A stretch of DNA of 64,000 nt from Streptomyces tsukubensis (GTDB lineage Bacteria; Actinomycetota; Actinomycetes; Streptomycetales; Streptomycetaceae), in assembly GCF_003932715.1 (NCBI RefSeq), contig NZ_CP020700.1, positions 248,001-312,000 on the forward strand. The letters run 5' to 3'. The translations under genes and the position numbers were made by a program. Under the pieces are notes generated by a model. That model was not told the DNA's origin. It did not search any database and was given only the letters and a program-made list of their open reading frames with translations. Shown piece by piece: positions 38,326-45,825 of this stretch (its first letter is position 1; each line of letters starts with the position of its first letter).

Positions 38326-39696
38326 TCAGTGCCGGGCCGCCATCCGGATGAACCGCGCCAGCCGGGCGGTTCCCTCGTGGATGTCGGCATGGGTCAGATA
38401 GCTGACGGACAGTCGCAGGACGTGCTCGCCGCCGCCCTGCGGATAGAAGTAGGACATGGGCGTCCAGAGGACGCCGAACTCCTCGGCGGAGCGGGCGAGT
38501 GCGGTGTTGTCCGCCGCGAAGGGCACTCGGACGGCCAGGAAGAAGCCTCCGCCGGGGCGGTTCCAGCCGACTCCCAGCGCGCGGCGTTCGGCTGCGGGGA
38601 AGCAGCGTTCCAGTGCCCGGAGCGTGGTCCTCATGGCATCGCCGTAGTGGCGTGCGGTGCGGGTGTTGTGTTCGGCGGCGCCGCCGCCGCCCGCGAGGAG
38701 CATCCCGCCGACGACGGCCTGGCTGAGGGAGGAGGTGTTGACCGTCACCATGCTCTTGATGCGGACGAGTTCGTCGGCGAGCAGGCCGGTGCGGCCGTCG
38801 ACGTCGGTGACCACCTGGTCCGCGACCGCGTAGCCGACCCGGGCGCCGGGGAAGAGTGATTTGGCGAAGGAGCCCAGCTGGACGACGCGCCGCTCGCCGT
38901 CGAGTGACTTCAGGGTCGGCAGTTGCCGTCCGGGGCTCACCAGCCGGTAGGGGCTGTCCTCCAGGATCAGGAAGTCCTCGCGGGCGGCGAGTTTCAGCAG
39001 CTCCTGCCGCTCGTGGAGGGGCATCGTGGCGCCGGAGGGGTTCGAGTGGTCCGGGATGACGTAGAAGGCGCGGGGGCGGCGGCCGCGGGCGCGTTCGGCC
39101 CGGATCGCGGTCTCCAGGTCGGCGCAGCGGAGTCCGGCCGGGCCCTCGCGGACGGCGGTCGGTTCGATGTCGAGCAGGCGGGCGGCTCCGGTGACTCCGA
39201 CGTAGCAGGGGCTGGAGACCAGGAGCGCGTCGCGGGGGCCGGCGATCAGGGCCCGCAGGGTCAGGAGCATCGCCTCCTGGCAGCCGACGGTGACGACCAC
39301 GGATTCGGCCGGTACGTGGGTGTTCTCGTCCACGCGCAGGGAGTCGGCGACGAGTTCACGGATCTGGCCGCCGGTCGGCCCGTACTGGAAGAGCGCGTCC
39401 CGGATGCGGTCCGGCGAGTGGCCGGACGCGGCGAGGTGGTCCATGTAGCGGCGGATGTGGGTGAAGATCTGTTCGGGGTCGAAGAATCCGTCGTAGGGGC
39501 GGCCGGGGGCGAAGGAGATCGCGTCGGGGTAGCGGTGGGTGATCTCGTTGAGGAAGTTCATCGTGTCCAGCACCGGGTCGGTGAGGCTGCCGTGCAGCTC
39601 TTCCCTGGCCAGTGCGGGGAGCACCACGGGGGGCCGGTCCGGGGGGCCGGGGAGGACGTGGGCGCCGCCGTCGCCGTCGTGGTGGTGGTGGTTCAT
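38326..39696 (-). CDS. hpgT: HpgT-like PLP aminotransferase for arylglycines
   Basis: A 456-aa fold-type I aminotransferase of the MocR/2-aminoadipate group. Visible motifs are 'YGPTGGQIRELVAD', 'IPDHSNPSGATMP' (Asn-Pro-x-Gly), and the Schiff-base lysine in 'GSFAKSLFPGARVGYAV'. HpgT converts 4-hydroxyphenylglyoxylate and 3,5-dihydroxyphenylglyoxylate to Hpg and Dpg, commonly with tyrosine as amino donor. The N-terminus has a run of four histidines (residues 3-6) that could bind metal. It overlaps the HmaS-like gene by 4 bp (ATGA) and precedes dpgA. Confidence 0.9.
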   Translation of the reverse strand: MNHHHHDGDGGAHVLPGPPDRPPVVLPALAREELHGSLTDPVLDTMNFLNEITHRYPDAISFAPGRPYDGFFDPEQIFTHIRRYMDHLAASGHSPDRIRDALFQYGPTGGQIRELVADSLRVDENTHVPAESVVVTVGCQEAMLLTLRALIAGPRDALLVSSPCYVGVTGAARLLDIEPTAVREGPAGLRCADLETAIRAERARGRRPRAFYVIPDHSNPSGATMPLHERQELLKLAAREDFLILEDSPYRLVSPGRQLPTLKSLDGERRVVQLGSFAKSLFPGARVGYAVADQVVTDVDGRTGLLADELVRIKSMVTVNTSSLSQAVVGGMLLAGGGGAAEHNTRTARHYGDAMRTTLRALERCFPAAERRALGVGWNRPGGGFFLAVRVPFAADNTALARSAEEFGVLWTPMSYFYPQGGGEHVLRLSVSYLTHADIHEGTARLARFIRMAARH

Positions 39697-40715
39697 TCGG
39701 CGGCCTGCCTGTCGCGCTCGACCGCTTCGTACAGGGCCCGGTGGTGCGCGGGGCCGAGTCCGCGGGAGCCGCGGCGTTCGATCAGGCCGTGGAAGAGGGG
39801 GCTGCGCCCGTACGGGGACCGGCTCAGCGCCTGGAGCAGGGTGCCGGGTTCGTCGCGGTCGGCCAGGATCCGGGCGGCCCGGAGCCCGTCGAGGCCGGTC
39901 CGGACGGCCGGGACGCGTTCGGGCAGGGAGTCGTAGTAGTCGTCGGGTACGGGCAGGAAGACGACTCCCCGGTCCCGGGCCTCGTGGACCGCGGGGACGA
40001 TGGAGTCGACGAGGAAGGAGAGGTAGCGGGCGCCGGGTCCGCCGTTGCGTTCCAGGAAGGCGTCGAGCTGCCCCGGCTGTTTGCGCGGGTCGGGGGCGGC
40101 GAGGGCGAGGGTGACCCGTCCGGAGGGGCTGCGCAGGACGACGGAGTCCATGCCGTGTTCTCCGGCGTCCACGTATCCGGCGGAGTGGCGGACGAGTCCG
40201 AGTGCTTCGCGGTACAGGTCGGTGTACTGGCCGAGCGTGGCGGCTTCCAGGCAGAGGGCGATGTGGTCGGTGTGCCGGATCCGGCCGGTGGGCGTGGCGC
40301 CCGGTGCGCCGGGTACGGGGACCCAGTTGCGTCCCGGCGGTGGGGTGCCGGGGCCGTCGCGGCGGGACAGCAGGGTATGGGTGAGGCTGCCGCAGCCGAG
40401 GATCGCGGGGCGGCCCTGGGCGGAGCCGGTGACCGTGGCTCCAACGGCCCGTGCCGACCGCAGGGTGTGGGTGACGTCGTCGCAGGTGAAGGCGATGTCG
40501 GCGATGCCGTCGCCGTGCGCGCCGAGGAATTTCCAGGTCGCCGGGCCGGTGGTGACGATCAGTCGGGCGGTGCCCTGGCGGAGCAGTGCGCTGCTGCGGT
40601 CCACGCCCACGGCCTCGGCTTCCCGGGTGAAGCCCAGGGCGGAGACGAAGTAGTCGACGACGGACTTCTTGTTGCTGGTGTACAGCTCGGTGTAGGCGAC
40701 GTCGTACACGGCCAT
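39693..40715 (-). CDS. hmaS: HmaS-like 4-hydroxymandelate synthase/HPPD-family protein with a substituted iron ligand
   Basis: A 340-aa two-domain vicinal-oxygen-chelate protein, like enzymes that turn 4-hydroxyphenylpyruvate into 4-hydroxymandelate for Hpg. The iron ligands in HmaS are two His and one Glu. Here His151 ('HTDHIALCL') and Glu313 ('HGLIERRG') align, but the middle ligand position, 80 residues after the first as in HmaS, is Tyr231 ('GARYLSFLVD', codon TAC). This may weaken or change activity. No hydroxymandelate oxidase gene lies in the window. GGGAGG precedes the ATG. Placement in the Hpg/Dpg operon supports the family call; function is less sure. Confidence 0.82.
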   Translation of the reverse strand: MAVYDVAYTELYTSNKKSVVDYFVSALGFTREAEAVGVDRSSALLRQGTARLIVTTGPATWKFLGAHGDGIADIAFTCDDVTHTLRSARAVGATVTGSAQGRPAILGCGSLTHTLLSRRDGPGTPPPGRNWVPVPGAPGATPTGRIRHTDHIALCLEAATLGQYTDLYREALGLVRHSAGYVDAGEHGMDSVVLRSPSGRVTLALAAPDPRKQPGQLDAFLERNGGPGARYLSFLVDSIVPAVHEARDRGVVFLPVPDDYYDSLPERVPAVRTGLDGLRAARILADRDEPGTLLQALSRSPYGRSPLFHGLIERRGSRGLGPAHHRALYEAVERDRQAAE

Positions 40716-40757
40716 GCGGAGCCTCCCGGGCAGGCGTATGACGAGGGGCGGGGTGCG

Positions 40758-41927
40758 TTACCAGCGCCATTCGTGCTGGTGGAAGAGGTGTCCTGCGGTG
40801 ATTCCGCGGTCTGCGCACCACCTCGTGAAGCTTTGGATCCCGGGGGCCCGGTACGGGTCCGCGTGGGAGGGTGCGGCCGTGGTGTGCCCCGGCCAGGGTT
40901 CGTCGCCGGTGGCGTAGACGTATGTCTCGGCGGCGCCCAGTTCCGCGGTGACGGCGGCGGCCTGTTCGGCGCTCGGGCCCGGTGGTGTCCGTGGGGTGTC
41001 CGGCCGGGTCAGGCCCAGTTTGGCCATCAGTGCCTCGTAGTGCCGGGCGGGTGGGGTGCCACCGGGGTCCATGGCGAGGAAGGCGTAGTCGGCCGCGCCC
41101 AGGCGGTGGCGGATGCGCCGGCAGGGTTCGGGGTCGTCGCCGTAGGCGTCGGTGCCGATGAACGCCGATCGGCCGGCCAGTTCGACCCAGTACGCGGACC
41201 GGCCGCCGGTCCCGGGAAAGGGGGTGGCCACCACCCTGCCGCCGGGGAAGCCGAATTCGTCGTACTCGCCGGCTTCCACCACGGGAAAGCCGAGCCGGCT
41301 CAGGAACAGCCCGGTGGAGGGTTCACCGGGTTCGCTGCGGGCGGAGCGGGGGGCCACGACGGCCCCGATGCGTCCGCGCAGCTGGAGCAGGGTCTCCAGC
41401 ACGATGCGGCCGTGGTGGCCGTGGGTGACCAGCACCAGGTCGATGAAGTCCGGCAGGTCGTCGAGGGTGTAGCGGCCCCTGCCGTTGCCGTCGGTGCTGA
41501 GGAACGGGTCGGTCACCACCGCGCCTTCGGGGGTCTGGAGCGCGAGACAGGCGTTGCCGAAGTAGCGGATGCGTCCGCCGGCTTCGGGGCGGCGGTGCGG
41601 GGCGGGGCTCGCGTGTGCGCGCAGCAGCAGGGCCAGCTGCTCGGCCTGTGCGTCGTCGAGTTCGAGGGCGGTGCGCAGGCTGTCGAGTGCCGACGGCACC
41701 TGGGACCGGCGGAGTTCTTCGAGTACGGCGGGTTCGGGGGAGATCTGCGGTTCGGCGGGTTCGGGCGAGACCTGTGGTTCGGCGGCATCCGGCGCGGTCT
41801 CCCGCGGCAAGGCGGGCTCCTCGGCGTGACCGTCCTCCGGCTCCGAATTCCGGTTGGTCGCTGCGCGCGGTGCGGCGAGTCGGCCGTACGGCGTGATGGC
41901 AGGCGCCGTCGTAAATCCCGGATTCAT
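40758..41927 (-). CDS. CmlA-like metallo-beta-lactamase-fold protein with degenerate metal site
   Basis: A 389-aa protein. A Pro/Glu-rich ~60-aa head leads into an MBL fold ('RIRYFGNACLALQTPEGAVV', 'DPFLSTDG', 'LPDFIDLVLVTHGHHGRI', 'YVYATGDEPWPG'). The pattern follows CmlA-type di-iron beta-hydroxylases that act on carrier-bound aryl amino acids, but without their N-terminal domain. The metal motif HxHxDH reads His169-Gly-His171-His-Gly173-Arg174, so the Asp and last His are gone. The Glu-His segment expected before the second half is also not evident. It is the first gene of the Hpg/Dpg operon, 42 bp before the HmaS-like gene. Perhaps a non-catalytic or altered homologue. Confidence 0.7.
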   Translation of the reverse strand: MNPGFTTAPAITPYGRLAAPRAATNRNSEPEDGHAEEPALPRETAPDAAEPQVSPEPAEPQISPEPAVLEELRRSQVPSALDSLRTALELDDAQAEQLALLLRAHASPAPHRRPEAGGRIRYFGNACLALQTPEGAVVTDPFLSTDGNGRGRYTLDDLPDFIDLVLVTHGHHGRIVLETLLQLRGRIGAVVAPRSARSEPGEPSTGLFLSRLGFPVVEAGEYDEFGFPGGRVVATPFPGTGGRSAYWVELAGRSAFIGTDAYGDDPEPCRRIRHRLGAADYAFLAMDPGGTPPARHYEALMAKLGLTRPDTPRTPPGPSAEQAAAVTAELGAAETYVYATGDEPWPGHTTAAPSHADPYRAPGIQSFTRWCADRGITAGHLFHQHEWRW

Positions 41928-42162
41928 TGCACCCGCTTCCGTTTCCGGGTTATGGGGTTGGGCGGAGAGCCAATCCGGGAGGGGTACGAGTGCCGCTTTC
42001 GGCGGGAGGGCCCTCGGCCCGTCCGCCCTATGCGCCCCCGACTCCCGGAAAGCAACCGGGCCCGGAGATCGAGGATCCTCCGGCGTCCGGACCGGGTCCG
42101 CCGGGACTCGGCCTCCTCACTATGGCGCGCGGCGGCTCGGGAGAACAAGCCGCACCAGGGGT

Positions 42163-42190
42163 GTTCAACTGCCGCGCCACGCACTTGAAC
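42163..42190. promoter_or_regulatory. StrR-type inverted repeat upstream of the Dpg operon
   Basis: GTTCAACTG-N10-CACTTGAAC resembles the StrR operator GTTCGACTG-N11-CAGTCGAAC. The half-sites match each other at 8 of 9 positions. It is ~236 bp upstream of the first operon gene (start 41927). Two StrR-family regulators are encoded next door, so it is a good candidate activator site. Confidence 0.55.
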
Positions 42191-42825
42191 GATCACAGGT
42201 ATTCCTTTCCGGCATTCGCTGCGGAGCATTTCCTGCTGCGATCCCGGAGAACGGCCGGATATCCGCGGGCAACTCCGCCCGGCCGCCCGCGCCCCGGGAG
42301 GCCCGGGTCCGGCAGCCGATCCGCCGATGCGTGGCCCGCCCCTCCGGGGCACGGCCGCGGGAGCCGTACACCCGGCGCTCCGCACCGGGTCCGGTCCGGT
42401 CGGCCGCAGACCGCCCCCGTGACCACGCGCGTCCAATTGGTCGCTATTGGCCGAATGTTTCGAACATACACAGGAGTACTCAATATCCCGGGGCGATCGA
42501 CCGGGCGACACAAAGGATGTACCGGCGTAGCGCTTTTTCCGTACCCTCCATCACCCCCGCGCAGTACGGGGAAACCGCGCCGAAACACCCGAAGCCGTAG
42601 ACTTTCGAAGCCGTCGCAACTGCAAGCCTCAGGCAACTTCAGGGGGCGATCACGCGGTCATGGGTGTGGATCACAACCGCCCGCACCGGCGAAACACGCC
42701 CGATGTCCCGGTGATCGCCCGGAACCACCTCGGGAAAAGCGGCCCACCGCCCTGACCGTTGGCGACGGGTGTCAACGCGCCACACCAAGAGGGAGGAAAG
42801 AACCGGGAAATCAACAACTACCCGG

Positions 42826-42853
42826 TTGACATCACAACAAGCCCGACTAGCAT
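42826..42853 (+). promoter_or_regulatory. Probable promoter of the first StrR-type gene
   Basis: TTGACA (42826-42831), 16-bp spacer, TAGCAT (42848-42853): a near-consensus HrdB-type promoter reading toward the regulator gene. It leaves a ~250-nt leader that carries a StrR-like half-site GTTCGACTG. Confidence 0.6.
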
Positions 42854-43108
42854 CGAACACCGGAAGCGTCGACGCAAACCGGTCATACGCTTCCGGGAAG
42901 TCCGAGCACCCGAAGAACCGATGATCCGTCAGATTCACTGCACCGTTCATCCCGTCTCCGCCGGTAGATCAAATATTCTGCTGCGCTCTCTCCGTATTCC
43001 CTCACCCGAAGCGTTCGACTGCCCATACGCCCTGTCGCGGTGGGTTATTTTTTGTGCTGAATATCGAATTACTGAACTTCCGCGCCCGCTACACCAAAGG
43101 GGGATGGT

Positions 43109-44185
43109 GTGATCACGAGAGATTCCGAATCCGATAGAGCACCCGCCGGCCCGGCAACCGGACCGGGAGACACGGTCGGCGGGACGACGGACCCGTCCGG
43201 GGAGTCCGTCGAACTGCCACTGTCCTTACTCCAATTCGGCGATTCGCCCCGGCTCACCGGACAGGACACCAAGTACACCGAGCAGCTTGCGGAGAGCGAC
43301 GCGCCGCTGCCGCCGATCGTGGTGAACCGGCGGAGTATGCAGGTCGTCGACGGTGTGCACCGTGTCCTGGCCGCGATACTCCGCGGCCGGAAGACGATCG
43401 GTGCCGTGCTCGTCGACGTATCGCGGGAGGACGCGTTCCTGCTCGCCGTCCGGTCGAACACCCGGCACGGGCTGCCGCTGTCCCAGGCCGACCGGCGGGC
43501 GGCGGCGGCCCGGCTGATCTCCTCGCATCCGCAGATGTCCGACCGGATGATCGCGCGGGTGTCCGGTCTCGGGGCGAAGAGCGTTGCGGGGATCCGCCGT
43601 TCAACCGCTGCCGCGACACAGTTGAACGCCCGCGTCGGCAAGGACGGCAAGATCCGGCCGGTGGACCGGGCGGCGGGCCGGCGGCGGGCGGCGGAGGTGA
43701 TCGCCCGGAACCCCGAGGCGTCCCTCCGGGAGGTGGCGCGGCTGGCGGGGATCTCCCCGGCCACCGCCGGCGATGTCCGCAAGCGGCTGCTGGTGGGCGA
43801 CAGCGTCGTCGGGGAACCGCCCCGCGCGGCGGTGACCGCCCCTGAACCGGTGGAGCGTCCCCTGCCCGAACCCCGGCAGGGCGCCGCACGGGAACCCCGT
43901 GAGCGGCCGACCTCCCTGCTGGAGCCGCTGCTGCACGATCCCGCGGTACGCGGCGCCGAACGCGGACGGAGACTGCTGCGCCTTCTCCAGCTCAACGTCA
44001 TGGGTGTACACAAGTGGTTCGAGCTCGCCGATGCCGTACCGCCGCACTGTGACGCCTTGGTCATCGCCCTGGCCCGGCAGAACGCCGACACCTGGCGCGA
44101 GATCGCGCGGACCCTGGACGAGCAGGTGCTCCCGGCGGCCCGGCTGGGGCCGGGTCATGGAAACCGGGCGGCTCCGGCGAGCTGA
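43109..44185 (+). CDS. StrR/Bbr-family pathway regulator 1 (ParB-like N-domain), TTA-containing
   Basis: A 358-aa DNA-binding protein. The N-terminal ParB/sulfiredoxin-like domain ('LPPIVVNRRSMQVVDGVHRV') is followed by 'NTRHGLPLSQADRRAAA'. Two helix-turn-helix segments come next, 'SDRMIARVSGLGAKSVAGI' and 'SLREVARLAGISPATAGDV', the second typical of StrR, Bbr and Tei15*. Such proteins activate aminoglycoside and glycopeptide-type clusters, including Dpg/Hpg genes. TTA is codon 40 (43226-43228), making it bldA-dependent. GTG 43109 follows AAAGGGGGA. Confidence 0.88.
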   Translation: MITRDSESDRAPAGPATGPGDTVGGTTDPSGESVELPLSLLQFGDSPRLTGQDTKYTEQLAESDAPLPPIVVNRRSMQVVDGVHRVLAAILRGRKTIGAVLVDVSREDAFLLAVRSNTRHGLPLSQADRRAAAARLISSHPQMSDRMIARVSGLGAKSVAGIRRSTAAATQLNARVGKDGKIRPVDRAAGRRRAAEVIARNPEASLREVARLAGISPATAGDVRKRLLVGDSVVGEPPRAAVTAPEPVERPLPEPRQGAAREPRERPTSLLEPLLHDPAVRGAERGRRLLRLLQLNVMGVHKWFELADAVPPHCDALVIALARQNADTWREIARTLDEQVLPAARLGPGHGNRAAPAS

Positions 44186-44564
44186 TCCCTGCCACGACAC
44201 AGCCGCTGCGGTGCCGGAATCCCCGGGGACACCGGAACGTATCCCGGGCAGCCGCCACCTCCGGCCGCCGGAGCACCCGATTCGGCCGCCCCTGTCCGGG
44301 CGGGGCTGCCTGGCGTATCGGTGGTCCCGCCCGGAGACGGACGTACCGCCGTGCCCCGTACCGAATTTCTCACCGACACCCAGTTCAATGCCCTTGACAG
44401 ATCCCCGAACCGGGACCCTTTGCCCCTCTTTGCCGGACCACTGCCGTGCCGCCGATGCGAACATCATCCGGCGGCGTTCCCGGACACCGGACGGCGTTCT
44501 CCCTGCACAGGAAATCAGGGCAAGCTCCCGCGAAATAGCCGAGCCCGCACGCGAGGTGATCACT
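44186..44564. other. 379-bp spacer between the two StrR-type genes
   Basis: Contains TTGACA at 44394-44399 without a convincing -10 element, and at its end GAGGTGATC (44553-44561), an extended match to the 16S anti-Shine-Dalgarno sequence. Reading frames through it lack Streptomyces-like codon use. A separate promoter for the second regulator is possible. Confidence 0.45.
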
Positions 44565-45665
44565 TTGCCGTTGCCCGATGCCGCCACGACGTCCGCCCCT
44601 GCCGTGCGACAGGCAAACATCAGTACAACGGAATGGGGGAAGTTACATCATGTCAAACCCGAGCAGGATATTGTCGCCGTCGCTATCTCGGCACTGACCC
44701 TCGGTGAATCTCCGCGAGTCGAAGGTCAGGACCAAGAACATATCATTCGACTGGCGGAGGCGGAAAGCCCGCTGCCTCCCATTGTCGTCAACAGACGCAC
44801 CATGCAGGTAATTGACGGGGTGCATCGCGTCTTCGCCACGATCCTGCGCGGCGAGGACCGTATCAATGCCGTCTTCTTCGACGGAAGCGCCGAGGATGCC
44901 TTTCTCTGCGCCGTTCAGACCAATATGGCCCATGGTCTTCCGCTGTCGCTGGCGGACCGGCGGGCCGCGGCCGAGCGGATCGTCGCCTCCCACACCCATA
45001 TCTCGGACCGTGCGATCGCCCGGGTCACCGGTCTGGGGGCCAAGACGGTCGCCGCGCTCCGGCGCCGGCCGGTCCTGACCGCACCGCAGGTGTCCACGCG
45101 CGTCGGCATCGACGGCAGGACCCGTCCGCTGAACAGCACGGCGGGACGGATACGGGCCGCCCAGGTGCTCGCCGCCCGTCCGGAGGCCTCGCTGCGCGAG
45201 GTGGCCAGGCTCGCGGGCATCTCGCCCGCGACGGTGAGCGACGTCAAGCGGCGGCTGGCGGTGGGCGAACCACCGGCCGGGAACCCGCCCGCGGTATCCG
45301 GGACGAAGGCCCCCGCCGGGCCGGATCCCGGGGCTGGGGTACCGTCGCATCCCGTACGGCAGGAGCGTTCCCCCGCCCCCCAGACCCCCGCGGAGAAGGC
45401 GTCCCGGACCGGACGGCGGACGGTCGCCGTCGCTCTCGACCCCGGCCATGCCCTGGAGAAACTCCTCCGCGACCCGTCCCTGCGCCAGAAGCAGACCGGC
45501 CGGGAGTTGTTGCGGCTGCTGCACCACAACGCCATCGTGATGAAGGAGTGGCCGGAACTCATGGCAGCGGTTCCGGAACACTGCATCAGAACGACGGCCG
45601 ATCTGGCGCGCCAGTACGCCGAGAGCTGGATGCAGTTCGAGGAGCAGGTGCGCACCACGGAGTGA
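44565..45665 (+). CDS. StrR/Bbr-family pathway regulator 2, TTA-containing paralogue
   Basis: A ~366-aa paralogue of the preceding regulator with the same layout: ParB-like domain ('LPPIVVNRRTMQVIDGVHRV'), 'NMAHGLPLSLADRRAAAE', helix-turn-helix 'SDRAIARVTGLGAKTVAAL', and the second helix-turn-helix 'SLREVARLAGISPATVSDV'. TTA occurs at 44643-44645 (codon 27 from this start). I chose TTG 44565 because the near-perfect Shine-Dalgarno GAGGTGATC lies 4-12 bp upstream; GTG 44556 within that sequence is the alternative. Two diverged tandem copies suggest separate targets or a cascade within the cluster. Confidence 0.85.
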   Translation: MPLPDAATTSAPAVRQANISTTEWGKLHHVKPEQDIVAVAISALTLGESPRVEGQDQEHIIRLAEAESPLPPIVVNRRTMQVIDGVHRVFATILRGEDRINAVFFDGSAEDAFLCAVQTNMAHGLPLSLADRRAAAERIVASHTHISDRAIARVTGLGAKTVAALRRRPVLTAPQVSTRVGIDGRTRPLNSTAGRIRAAQVLAARPEASLREVARLAGISPATVSDVKRRLAVGEPPAGNPPAVSGTKAPAGPDPGAGVPSHPVRQERSPAPQTPAEKASRTGRRTVAVALDPGHALEKLLRDPSLRQKQTGRELLRLLHHNAIVMKEWPELMAAVPEHCIRTTADLARQYAESWMQFEEQVRTTE

Positions 45666-45756
45666 GCGGCGGCGCCGGGCGGCGGCACCGTCAACCCCCC
45701 GCGGGGACTCCTCGACGGCTGCCGTCCCCTGCGCCCGACCGGCCGGAGGCGGCCGG

Positions 45757-45785
45757 TTGACCTGCGGCGCGACGCTTCCTATCGT
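45757..45785 (+). promoter_or_regulatory. HrdB-type promoter of htpG
   Basis: TTGACC (45757-45762), 17-bp spacer, TATCGT (45780-45785). The expected start is near 45792, ~34 nt before the htpG ATG. Confidence 0.7.
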
Positions 45786-45812
45786 TGATCGAACTCTTCA
45801 ATGGTCGACGAT
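45781..45812. promoter_or_regulatory. Inverted repeat over the -10/+1 region of htpG
   Basis: ATCGTTGATC (45781-45790) and GGTCGACGAT (45803-45812) are an imperfect inverted repeat (8 of 10) with a 12-bp spacer. It does not match CIRCE or the HspR box HAIR, so a different repressor or activator is likely. Confidence 0.5.
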
Positions 45813-45825
45813 TAGGGGGAAAGCG

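Larger units (their letters stand above)
41928..43108. other. 1.18-kb regulatory region between the Dpg operon and the StrR-type genes
   Basis: The longest gene-free stretch of the window, with AT-rich patches (42440-42490, 42790-42860, 43025-43080). It contains a StrR-like inverted repeat (42163-42190), the palindrome CCAATTGG (42433-42440), a near-palindrome TGTTTCGAACA (42456-42466), a good -35/-10 pair (42826-42853) and a single GTTCGACTG half-site (43013-43021). Open frames here have non-Streptomyces codon use, so I call no gene. Confidence 0.6.

Noticed and set aside
42431..42452. GTCCAA...TTGGCC inverted repeat as a Bbr/Tei15*-type operator
   Set aside because: The half-sites resemble the glycopeptide activator motif, but the spacer is 10 bp rather than the ~17 bp I recall. 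I list the palindrome only as part of the regulatory region.
42759..43112. Open frame ending in a GTGA overlap with the first StrR-type gene (63-aa version from ATG 42921)
   Set aside because: Its third-position GC is only a little over half, far below neighbouring genes, it has no good ribosome-binding site, and it crosses the probable promoter and a StrR-like half-site. It is better explained as leader DNA that happens to be AT-rich and open.
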